From Myrica gale (taxonomy: Eukaryota > Streptophyta > Magnoliopsida > Fagales > Myricaceae): a stretch of DNA of 64,000 bases. Below, piece by piece: positions 1 to 10,500 of this stretch. How positions within the stretch are numbered: the stretch's first letter is position 1; every line of letters starts with the position of its first letter. The translations under genes were made by a program, and so were the position numbers. A model generated the notes under the pieces. That model did not search any database. It worked only from the letters and a program-made list of their open reading frames with translations, and was not told the DNA's origin. Location: assembly GCA_963930655.1 (NCBI GenBank), contig OZ005609.1:25431001-25495000 (forward strand). Reading direction: 5' to 3'.

Positions 1-973
1 TTAATACAATTTCGACATTTTCCTAGAAAAAAACAAAAAAAGAGTAACAGAGTTAATCGAATACGACCAAGTCCTTCATTGTCTTTATGCAAACCAAAAG
101 TCAAAGAACGACAACTTGAAAAAGTTTTCCCCCCAAAATTGGACGTTTAGATTATCTGTTACTGAAAATCACTGGGCTTAAATCGACTAATGATGTTACA
201 TACCCATTTAGTCCTATATTAATGATGTTAATATAGCAAGACGTGGCTTGTAAAACAAACTTGAAAGTTTGATCAATGTCTTGTTCCTTCTCGTGTCTAT
301 TCTATTCAGAAATGCCCGTCTTGAATATTGTGCTAATTATCCGCTCAAATTTGACTTTCAGATCAGAGTTAACTTGTATAGTTATGGACCTTAGGCCCAG
401 TTTTGCTATTAAATTCTCCTTAAATATTGCCTGCATAAATATATTAATTTTAGCCCAAATGTTTAACATCAAGCTGGCTCGTCAGAGATCTGGAACCAGC
501 TCTATGGAAGTATGCTCCTGGCAGATATTCTCTTAAGGAGAGACCTGGCTTGAGCCTGCAGTAACTGATCTATAATGGAGATAAAAATGGGCCTTATGCA
601 ATAAAGATGGTCAGCTAGCCTAGTAGAACTTTTTGGTAAAGCTCTGAAAAAAGCATCAATTACGGCGATATTTCTTTTCTCAATACCCCTAAAGAGTTGC
701 CGCTTCAAAATGCGGCGCAACCCAGCACGTTCACTCTTGAAGAACATACAACCACGAAAGATTGGGAAAAAAAGAAAAAACATAGACCGAGTTACGACAT
801 CGTTTGCTCTACAACCTGAAAACGGGTCAATTGTGACGACATCCGTAGATCTGCTTGAAATGCAGGGTCAGTGGCTTTTTTCCTTCTCTCGGTTCAAGCT
901 CTATCGCCGTTAAAAGTCTCTCCTGAAAAGTGACAACAGAGTCATCACTGTTTTCGGCTTGCAATGCAACCTT
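1..973. other. 3' flank of the WAT1-type gene, no gene recognised
   Basis: This stretch lies downstream of the minus-strand gene ending at 974 and probably includes its 3' untranslated region. Short open frames exist on both strands, the longest a minus-strand frame at 502-783, but none resembles a known protein or continues through plausible splice sites. No repeat boundary was found. Confidence 0.5.
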
Positions 974-2802
974 TTAGCTAAATATTTTGTCCACGCTCTC
1001 GCTCTGAGGACGAAGTAACGGTTGGACGAGAGAAGATTTGGAAGTGCTTTTTCTCTGATTGTTGTTCTCATGAGCCGCTGAGGGAATTGAGGCCTTTTCT
1101 TCTGCAAACTTGCTCTCCTCACTTTTCCCCCACACCACAAGGTATAGCCCAGCCATAATCAACACTGCTCCAATAACACTGCAAAACAAGACAGAGCATT
1201 AGTGTTTGACACATATCAAATGACAATTTAAATGGATTTTCCTGTCTGATTGTACACATGGTATACACGTCGCTCTAATATATAATGATAATAATGCAGC
1301 AGGAAAAGGTTCAAGGGAATATCATGATTCATATGCCTAAAAGCAAATGATTCCTTAATATAATATGCTAATAATTAACTTTCCCTTGAGCCTTGAGTTG
1401 CTTAATTTATGCAAGGAGATAGATACATAATATTATTAGATCTGCTGATGAGACCCACCCTCCCAAGTAGAATTCTTCTTCGAAAACGACAGATGCCATT
1501 ACAGCTACAATCAAGGTCTGTACAGGTAGATACACTGAAACAAATAATGGTCCTGCCTTTTCAATTACCCATGTTTGTACTGCAAATGCAATTGCTGAAG
1601 CCACCAGTCCCTGCAGCCATTATTACTGTATAAGGAAAATAATGATGCTAAGTGCAGAAATATGTGGTTTTCCAGTTTTGCTTACTAACCACGTAGACAA
1701 TACTGAAAAGTTCACCACCGGAGTGAATCTGCCAGGCTCGAGGGTCTTTCTCAAAGTATACTGCGATTGACAGAAACTGTAGAATACTGAAGGAGATGGA
1801 ATATGAGGTGAATGAAAGCCGAGCCGGATATTTCTTCAAGATGGGTGCTTGGGAGACAATCCAACTAGACCAACATAGGCAGTGAACAATGAGATAGATG
1901 CACCCCAAGGTCCAGTTCTTCCCCTCCGCCCCATCTCCCGAGGAAATCAAAAGATTTGATTGGTGTAAATATGAATTTGAGGGATAAATGGCTGGCCCCT
2001 TGTACAGGGTTATGATTGAAGCTCCAGCAACAGAAGCAACAGTTCCAAGTACTTTAGCTATACCGTCTTTCCTGTTCAAGTGAACTTGCTCTATCCTGCA
2101 AGACGATCACAACAGTATACCACTCACAATTAGTCTAATGTTAGTCAGTAATAACTATTTCATAAGAGTATTTCGACTTTCCAGGAGAAGAGATTAGGGA
2201 TAATTGCTTGCCTGAGTACCGCAGCCATGAGAAAGGTCACAGCAGGAATAACATTCTCAGTAGCAGAGGCAAAGGTGGGTGACGTGTTGTCTAAACCGAG
2301 AAGATAGGATCCTTGATTCACTGTTATCCTGCCAGTACAAAAAAAAATTGAGTAACTTTTCAAAACAAATATATGGATTTCCTCACAAAAGATCATACCC
2401 AATGAATCCGAGGAGGAAAGATTGAATCAAAACTGAAGCAGTGAACGGTAGCCTGTCTTCCCTATATATACAGTAATACACAGAAGACAGAAAAATAAAT
2501 TCAAAGGAATTAGAACCCAAAAGAGATTTGAAAACTTTCTTAAGCAGCTGATACAGAGTACTAACATGTACAACAGAAATACTTCATACAAATTATATGA
2601 GGTTAACTGCTTACTTCTCGGAGAAATATGCGAAGGGAGCTAGTATAAACAGAGCAACGATGTTCCTATAAAGAGGAAAAACGAGCTTGCTTACACCCAT
2701 ATTAAGTGCAGATCTCATTATGATATGGTTTCCCGCATAACCAAACTGCCAGAGAGTCATGGCTATGTGCAGCTTGGCACGTTCAGGCACCATAGACGTC
2801 AT
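974..2802 (-). CDS. WAT1: WAT1-type EamA-domain membrane transporter, copy 1 (intact)
   Basis: Six exons read on the minus strand: 2802-2615, 2461-2399, 2328-2212, 2095-1690, 1610-1459 and 1178-974. They give 376 codons, close to the roughly 390 of Arabidopsis WAT1 as I recall it. Hydrophobic segments fit the ten-helix plant-DMT fold with two EamA halves. Family hallmarks seen are FGYAGNHII near residue 20, [10 protein letters not shown] near 38, [12 protein letters not shown] in exon 3, [10 protein letters not shown] in exon 4 and EEEFYLGG at the end of exon 5. The hydrophilic tail is serine-rich. In Arabidopsis WAT1 is a tonoplast protein linked to auxin export from the vacuole and to secondary-wall deposition; the same role here is inferred from similarity only. 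The start chosen is the first in-frame ATG (MTSMVPER), because the codon matching the upstream ATG of copy 2 is ATT. Intron 3 begins with GC. All other introns are GT-AG. Introns outside the conserved blocks are short. Confidence 0.9.
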
Positions 2803-3399
2803 CTCTTGGCAGATGCTGAAGCAGCTGAACCAATAATACCTAAGAGGTCGAGCTCTTATAACTTATTTGGCCCTGCCCCTTTGGAAGGAGAGACACAGAT
2901 TGTACGTGGAGGTTTCCCACGATCACGAGGAAAAAGAAAAATCTTCAGTACCCACCAATGGTTTATGGATTAAAAGCGGAGAATTAGCTTAGCGATTTGC
3001 TAATGTAAGTAAACGGATCGGATCAAACCAAACAGAAAAAGAAAAGAACTTCCAAGACAATTTCCTTCTTTCCCTTCTTTTGATTGCAGGAAGATGACAG
3101 GGGCAGAGAAGAAAGCATCTGAGAGAGCTAATTAAGCATTAACGATAACTCATAAACTAATAGTAATGAGGCGAGAAGGATTAATATCTCCGTAATAAGA
3201 CAAATTACACGAACCTGTGAGATTGTAATGTTGAGTGGGACGAGATAAATAATTTGCATATGACAAAAGGACTGCATGTGACAGCTTAAAGTAGCCTCCG
3301 TGATAATAGGAGCTAGTGAATATTGTAAGCCTATCGAGATCAGATGGATATCGAGAGTACACCTCACAATGTTTTTTATTTTATTTTTTTTGTGTAACA

Positions 3400-3555
3400 A
3401 GCAAAATCCAGTCCCGGCAGGCCAGATAAATCGACTTTACGGTGAAGTCGCCCCAAAAAATTATTTGTACTTGAAGAACTCCAACAGGAGACTTTAAGGA
3501 TAACACACCTCTAAGTGGTGACAACCTTGGCCAACCCTTAGGGTTAAGATACCTC
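3400..3555 (-). mobile_element. SINE-like tRNA-derived retroposon
   Basis: Read on the minus strand, the sequence starts with an ACCCTAAGGGTTGGCC head. It then has a region resembling an RNA polymerase III A box and a degenerate B-box-like AGTCTCCTGTTGGAGTT, followed by a short body with ATAATTTTTTGGGG. The layout matches the minus-strand insertions near 8430-8626 and 44590-44828. No target duplication was assigned. The call rests on the arrangement and on similarity to plant Au-type SINEs remembered in general terms. Confidence 0.5.
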
Positions 3556-3802
3556 ACAATTTTCTCAACTCTTGTCACGGCTTTTTTCTTTGCCAATGCT
3601 CTGAGAAATAAATCCTAGAGAGACCCGTGGAATTAAAAAAAAAAAGTCCCTTCAAAATGGCAATCGAGATTCGAGAACTAAGCTATCATTTTATAAATTT
3701 TTGTTAAAATTTTATGTTGGTGTTAAAAATGAGATGCATTAGAATTGGTGAATGAGTGATAAAAGTAAAAGTAAAATTATGAATTGTGTTTGATAAATTT
3801 TG

Positions 3803-3946
3803 AATTATTTTGATACTTTTTAAAAGCGACATGTTTGCGCCTTTCCAACTACAGCTGCAACATGTAAGATGCTTTTCGTAAGTGTAAAATTTTACGAACC
3901 AAACTTTTAATTATTTTGATACTTTTTTAAAGCGACATGTTTGGTT
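3803..3946. repeat. Short direct repeat, two copies
   Basis: A segment of about 37 bp containing TTATTTTGATACTTTTT followed by AAAGCGACATGTTTG occurs near 3803-3839 and again near 3909-3946 with one or two differences. It lies in AT-rich DNA that looks like a decayed MITE. Confidence 0.7.
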
Positions 3947-4052
3947 CTCTATGACAATTAGTTGAGGATGAAATCGCTATGCAAGGAGATGTTAATATGA
4001 CTTTAGCTGGAGAAGGAAAAAACGAATGATTAGATAGTGTGATAAGACAAAC

Positions 4053-5482
4053 CCTCCCAAGTAGAATTCTTAGCCGAAAAGAACAGAAGCCATTACAGCA
4101 ACAAGTAAGGTCTGTAGCGGTAGATATATTGAAACAAACACTGGTCCTGCCCTGTCAATAACCCATGTCTGTAGCGCAAATGCCATTGCAGAAGCCACCA
4201 CTCCCTGCAACCATTAGGAAGGTGTTAGTAAAAGGAAACAAGAACTCAAGTAGAAACTACAAGTGAATGATGCTTTAGATGGTAACCTTGTATGATATTG
4301 ACAATAGTGATGCTTCTCTTCCAAATGCAGGTGTATGTGGTTATCAGTTTCACTTATTAACCATGTAGAGGATACTGAGAAGTTCACCACTGGAGTGAAC
4401 CTGCCAGGCTTGAGGGTCTTTCTCATAGCATGCTGCAATCGCTAGTAACTGCAGAACACTGAAGAAGCAAGAATATGAAGTGACTGAAAGCCGAGCTGGA
4501 TATTTCTTCAAGAGGGGTGCTTGTAAGACAATCCAACTGGACCAACATAGGCAGTGAATAATGAGATAGATGCAACCCAAGGTCCAATTCTTCCCCGTGG
4601 CATCTCCTAATGGAGGCAAAAGATATGATTTGTGTAAATGTGAATCTGAAGTATAGATGGCTGGGCCCTTGTAGAGGGTGATGACTAAAGCTCCAGCAAC
4701 AGAAGCAAGAGTTCCAAGAACTTTAGCTATACCGTCTTTCCTGTTTAGGTGCACTTGTTCTATTCTGCAACAAAATCATAACAGTAGACCAATCACCAAT
4801 AGAATTTTATTGGGGGTAATAATCAAGTTCACTGCAGGATTTAGATTCTATAGGAGATAACATGAGTGATGATTGCTTGCCTGAGCACGGCAGCCATGAG
4901 AAAGGTTACGGCAGGAACAATATTATCTGTGGCAGAAGCAAAGGTGGGGGACGTGTTGTCCAAACCCAAAAGATAGAATCCTTGATTGCCTGTTATCCTG
5001 CCAGTACCAAGAACAAAGTTGAAACAAGTTCTCCAATCATATATGTACATACAGGATTTGTGTATAAATGATCATACCCAAGAAATCCGAGGATGAAGGA
5101 CTGGAACAAAACTGAAGTAGTTAGTGGTGGCCTGTCTTTCCTATTTATGCACAGAAGAATTGAAGATCGAAACGGATTAGAACCCAACAAGTAACTTACT
5201 TTCCCTTGCAGCAGAAAGGGATAACATGTACCACGAAATACTTCATTTATATTGTATAAAGCTGACTGCTTACTTCTCTGAAAAATATGCAGAGGGAGCT
5301 AGCGCAAACAGTGCAATGATGTTCCTATAAAGAGGGAAAACTAGCTTGCTCGCACGCATATTAAGTGCAGATCTCAAGATGATATGGTTCCCCGCATAAC
5401 CAAACTGCCAGAGACACATGGCCAAGTGCAGCTTCGCTCGTTCAGGCACCATAGACATTCTCCTGGCCAGTGCTGAACCCAT
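4053..5482 (-). pseudogene. WAT1-type transporter, copy 2, truncated by a premature stop
   Basis: Tandem duplicate of the gene at 974-2802. Recognisable exons are 5482-5274, 5140-5078, 4997-4881, 4764-4362 and 4204-4053, with the same intron phases and sizes nearly equal to copy 1. The frame opens at an ATG at 5482 (MGSALARRMSM) and is intact through exon 4. In exon 5 a TAA at 4072-4070 replaces the GAA that encodes the first glutamate of the conserved EEEFYLGG block in copy 1. Beyond the stop the frame still reads EFYLGG and ends at a normal GT donor, so the mutation looks young. The sixth exon, carrying the last transmembrane helix and the tail, is not found downstream. A product would have 308 residues and lack the end of the second EamA domain. 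It could be a dying duplicate or an expressed short form. Intron 3 shares the GC donor with copy 1. Confidence 0.85.
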
Positions 5483-6760
5483 ATTACCTAAGAGGTAGAG
5501 CTATTATAACTCAGTTGCCGTTGCCCCTTGGACGAAGAGAGAGACCATAGAGGTCGCCAAAAATTAGAATGAAGAGCAACAATTAGCACCCGCAAACTTT
5601 TACACAAATGTACTTGCAAGTAATGAAAACGTATCTTTTTGCTTTTCTGAGCATAAAGAAAAGCTTCCCGATGTTATTATATTCTTCCCCTACATTTTTG
5701 TACTGAAGCTAGTTGACCAAAAAAAATTTATAAAAGCTTTAGTCAGTTTTATATATGTCAAGACAATCATATCTGTGTTTTCCCTGCACTAGTTCCTCAC
5801 TATACCTCCTTTTTTGTTTTATTGAACTACTCAGCCATCAAATTAGATGCAAGTTATTGAAGCTAAGAAGCGAAAAAAAAAAGAACAGTGGAACTGAACT
5901 CGATATTTGTATATAGAACTAGCCTAGATGACATTTTTTTTAATAGATTACTACAATTATATCTGGGACAGGGTGCTCAAACCAAGAGGAGAATGAAGAA
6001 TGAACCAAAGGTCTTGAAATCTTCTCCAGTTAGGTATAATCACCAACTTAGATATCGAACCAAAAGTCTTGAAATTGAAATATTGAAAAAACAGATAATC
6101 ACCAAATGGCTATGAACAATAACTGATCAACTGTTTGTATCCAAAGTTGTCCTGGTCTCTGATGGAAATTCCACCAGGGGTTCCTCAGTAGAGTGGCGCT
6201 TCCTCCCATTCCTTCTCATATTCCACATGCAAAAAACAAACCAAAAGTTAGTAGCAAAACAAACAAACCCAGAACATGCTCAGCCAAACCAGAAAAAACC
6301 TGCCCTAACGCGCCATACAGCCAACAAAAGAAATATCCGATATGTTCTGGGCCTCCCCCTTCCTAGGAATCAATGGAGAGCTTCAGAAAGAAAGAAAAAA
6401 ACATTGGTGTCTAATGTAGCAGATGTCAAAGGTGAGTATGAAATTTTTTGAAATTTTCAAAGGGAATTTTGAAATTAGTCTATATATGCTTAAACTGGTC
6501 CGGACACCCGATTAGAAAGAAAAATTATCTGCGTTGTGAGTCACCCACGACAAGGGAGTCAATGGTTATCAAAATGTCTTGTAGCAACCACATAAGCATA
6601 AACTTATTGGATCTTTTATTTTTTTTGGTATGCATACAAGTATTGGATCTTTGATTGCCCCGATAATGACGGAAAATACAGCATCTTAGAAAGCTAGTTT
6701 AGCATAAAAAACACAAGTGCAAATTAGTGGATAGAAGAATAACCCCATAGAGTTCAAATA
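5483..6760. other. Intergenic region upstream of WAT1-type copy 2
   Basis: This is 5' flank of the minus-strand copy 2 and AT-rich spacer. Several small open frames are present (for example 5888-6115 and 6227-6451 on the plus strand), but they have no splice context and no family resemblance. Nothing else was recognised. Confidence 0.5.
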
Positions 6761-6769
6761 ATGGACTAG

Positions 6770-7195
6770 GGTTGTCCAAGATCCGGTCCGGGCCGGTTCA
6801 GTCCGGTTTGGCTTTGCAATCCGGACATTTTGTAGAGCATATAGACCGGACCGGACCGGTCATATGATCGGTTTAGTCCAGTCCGGTCCCCGGTTTAGCC
6901 GGTCCGGTCTGGGCCGGTTTGGGTCATGCCATTTTGGGCCGATTTTGGGTTAGGTCATGCTATTTTGGGCCGGTTTTGGGGTTGGGTCATGCCATTTTGG
7001 GCCAATTTCCGGTTTGGAGAGGTATACTCCGGTCCGGTCCCGGGTTTTCATGAGGGTAACCCTGAACCGGACCGGAATACACAGGTTTACCGGTCCGGTC
7101 AACCCGGTTTCAAAAAAGTCTACCGATTTTGGTTAAAACCGGTCCGGTTTGACTGGTTCGGCCGGTATTATGTTTTAAAAAAAAAACATAAATTA
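6770..7195. repeat. CCGGTCCGG-rich repeat, probably a partial hAT-type MITE
   Basis: The block opens with TAGGGTTGTCCAAGATCCGG and is dense in overlapping CCGGTCCGG and CCGGACCGG palindromes, followed by an A-run and an AT-rich part. The composition and TAGGG start resemble the complete element at 13724-14110, but the matching right end is missing. At about 6923-7020 there are three imperfect tandem copies of a unit containing GGTCATGCCATTTTGGGCC. The open frame at 6926-7201 is produced by this repeat and is not a gene. Confidence 0.7.
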
Positions 7196-7373
7196 CAATA
7201 GCAATATTTGGAATTATGTTACGTTTATTGCGGCGGGACATAGATGGACTCTACAATCGACAAATTCGACTTGCTATACTTTATGCGAATTGCGACGTTT
7301 TAGCTAAGGGACGCAAGTCACGTAACAGACAAAAAGTTCTCAAGCCCGTACCTTTCCGTCGATCATCTCCCTC

Positions 7374-7380
7374 TATTTAG
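7374..7380 (+). promoter_or_regulatory. Candidate core promoter of the MORC gene
   Basis: TATTTAG after a CT-rich stretch is the best TATA-like motif before the MORC start at 7586. It would place transcription start near 7400-7410 and give a leader of about 180 bases. This is a weak motif call without expression evidence. Confidence 0.25.
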
Positions 7381-7520
7381 GAAGGCCAATTCCATCAGCA
7401 GTTCTCTCTAGTCAAGCACGCCCTTTGGAGACACCGCGTTTCCTGAACAGTAACTTCGCCACTGACCTCCTTGCTTGCACCCTAATACACAATCAAGTTC
7501 ACAAATCTTAGTAGCGTTGC

Positions 7521-7589
7521 ATGTTTTCTTTAACTGCACGTAATTTTGGGGAATTGCTGCAAACCCTAATGATGGATTCGGACCAATGA
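7521..7589 (+). promoter_or_regulatory. Upstream ORF overlapping the MORC start codon
   Basis: An ATG at 7521 opens a 22-codon frame, with further in-frame ATGs at 7569 and 7572, that ends in TGA at 7587-7589. The proposed MORC start is the ATG at 7586-7588, so stop and start overlap as AATGA in different frames. If the leader includes this region, ribosomes that translate the upstream frame would end exactly on the main start. The alternative is initiation at the in-frame ATG at 7622 (the codon for M13). Confidence 0.5.
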
Positions 7590-10500
7590 CAAGCACTAGC
7601 AAAGCATCCACGAATATCAAAATGTCGTCGCAAACTGGACGTCCTGCGCAGCAAACCCTCGACTCCCACAGTTTCTGGAAGGCCGGGGATTACGATGTGG
7701 GCCCCACTACGAAATGTCCTCCAGACCACGGTCACTTCCCGATTTGGCTATATTTCAAGCTCTTTCCGTCCCCATTCATCGTACACACCCTTACTCAGTT
7801 GTGGCTGTTTCTTTTGCCTTAATATTGTGTTTACAGGTCAATTGGAGCACGCGCGGGTTCACCCAAAATTCCTTCATTCTAATGCGACTTCTCATAAATG
7901 GGCTTTTGGGGGTATGCCATTGTTACCAAAGAGGAAGAGAGCCAAGTAGCTTAGCTCAAAATTCTGTTTTACCATGCATTCAATTCAAAACCCGGGGGTT
8001 TCACAATATGGTTTTTCGCTATCGCTTTAGTTGTTAAAGTACTACATATCGAAGCTTGTTCGTTCACAAAAATTGAGTCAAACTTTGTGACCTCCATCAG
8101 ACGGTATATAGATTTGTTATGTAATCGCACAAGACCTCAAATTGGTTTATCGGAAATGCTCAACATATACAAATGTTTTTATTGTTTTTGGGATGGCGAA
8201 GTTTAGTAGGGATTCTTCTAGGATTGAACATTAGTGGCCATTTACAAAAAAAAAAAATCAACTGGGGGGCTAAAATGCAAAAAAGAAAAAATAAAAAAGA
8301 AAAGAAAAACAGAAGAAAATCATTTGAATATATTTTTTTGCTCGAGAAAAAAAATAATTCCTGGTGATTCTCAAGGGGCTGGGGGCCATGGCTCTCCTAG
8401 CTCCGTCCCTGACGAAGGTATCTGGAGCTTCACTCCAACTAATTTCCAGGCTTGTGCAGTCCTCCATCCCACACAAACTAAGTAATTATAGGACCATAGG
8501 TCCTAGATGTGGTCCAAATGATTGGTAGCACTGGAGAAGTTCTGAACAGGAGACCTTGGAGAGCGCAAACCCCCAAGTCCCAAGCCTAGACTGCTAGGCC
8601 AACCCCTTGGGGTTGATACAAATGTTTTTAGCTTGATTGTTATTATTCCTTTTATTTTGTTAATTAATTAATTTTTTTTTTGTGGCAGCAATTGCTGAGC
8701 TCCTGGATAATGCTGTTGATGAGGTCTGATTTATCGGAGATCGATGTTATTATTCTCCTGTGTAACTAAATATTTAATTAAAGATCAACAAGGTCACATG
8801 ATTTAGCTCTTTGGATAATGCAGAATCCAACGTTAAATTTCACTTGCTTAATTGTTTGTTTTGTAAAAAGTTCTGTTTTTGATGATCTTTTGTTTTGTGC
8901 CTATTAAATCAGTTCTTTTAGAATGCTACGCTCTGGCAATTGGAATATGTAATATGTCTGAGGTGAAAATCAAATTGGAGAGGTCACCTTTGGAACTGGT
9001 ATTGCCATACATGGAAGGAAGAGTAGGGCTAGTATGAAAGATGTCTTGATCCAGAATTAGTGCATTCCTTAGTTAAAGGCGCCTTCACGGTTTGCTTTTA
9101 ATAAAAGATACTGTCTTTTATGCCACTGAGTTAGGAGGCGCCATAACATGTTGTCTGGATAACTGTAGTAGGCTATTTTAGAAGACCTGCTGGCGTGCCA
9201 CCTATGAATGACACTACAAAAAGTATAGAATTATCGGAATTAGGTAGAATTTTTTAGCAGTACGTATTTACATTCGTAGCTCTTGTATTTCAAGTATGTA
9301 ATGTACACTACTTTTAGAGGCATCACTGTTGAGAGGAAGGTGTTGGGCTTGCTTTCTCGCTCTGATTGGGCTTCTTTACATTGGGATTTGTTTCAATTCA
9401 AGATGGACAGAGTGGTCCTCCACTTGGTATCTTTCTTAAATGACTGGGAGAAGGTTGAGTAGTAATATCACACGTATGAAGTCTTGAGGCTCCTGTGATG
9501 AAGGTGTTTGCAGTGTGGTTTCAAGGCTTCTGATTGGACTTCCAATAATCGTCACCTCATTTTGTAAATGGCACCATTATATCAGGACCCTGAGATTGTC
9601 ATAGATGCAACAAGTTTAGGTAGGTGTGGTGGATGGGGGATGGCTTTTTTTCCCTTTTGAACTAGCATGAAGCTGTCCCTTCCCTACAAGATACTAGAAT
9701 GTAAGTCTCTAACATAGATCATCTTACGTTTCAAGGGATGAATCTGTGCGAACGTTGATAATAGTACCAAGGAGCTTTAAAAAGCAACTTGGCTAGTTCT
9801 TTTGAAGTCAAAGTGCAGATGTGGCTAGCACTTCCTTGAAGTTAATCATTTACATGGTGTTTAGATCAAGAGATACTACACGTGTTTTATGCATCCAGTC
9901 TCCTAGGAGGGTAATGATGCCCAGGTTTGGTTTGATCAGGAAATGGAATTAGATCTCCAAGAATTTGAGATTCTCATATTTGGTTTCCTCTAAATAGTAT
10001 AAGAGTCTGTCATGTTTCCCAATATCTTTGTATGGAAGTGATTCCCGTGCCATGGAGGAATGTGATTCCTGACATGAATTAGGTTTTGGAGGAGTGTGGA
10101 TGTCTATAGGTATTTGGGTTCCCACAAGTCATTCGATACCAAATAAGGGAAGGCCAGGAAACTTTTTAAGATTCTCAAGAATTTTAAAAGATGCTGCGAA
10201 CCAAAACCCAAATTAAGCCCAGAGTACTGAAAGATAAAATTGTGTGTGAAAAAGGAAATGAGAAATTTGTGGCACTTCTATGTACGTTTTAATTAGTCTC
10301 ATAACAAGATTCTATGTACGTTTTCATTTACTAGTCTCATAACATATTAATTAGTCTTGTTACAAGATTCTTATCTGATACTCTTTAATATAGTCCTACT
10401 TACTTGGAAGAGCAATGGGGGGAGAAATGTGGACAATGCTTATTCAGCTGTTTCAATCCTTCTTGGTTTCATTTTGTGTAAGCGCTAACTTTAATTATGT

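Larger units (their letters stand above)
2803..4052. other. Spacer between the two WAT1-type copies
   Basis: This region holds the 5' flank of copy 1 and the sequence where exon 6 of copy 2 should lie. No equivalent of that exon (the copy-1 block at 974-1178) can be seen here. The middle contains a SINE-like insertion, and the part near 3640-3960 is AT-rich repeat DNA. No coding frame is convincing. Confidence 0.6.

Noticed and set aside
502..783. 93-codon minus-strand frame in the 3' flank of WAT1-type copy 1
   Set aside because: No recognisable motif, and it lies where the 3' untranslated region is expected.
6926..7201. 91-codon plus-strand frame
   Set aside because: It is made by tandem copies inside the CCGGTCCGG-rich repeat.
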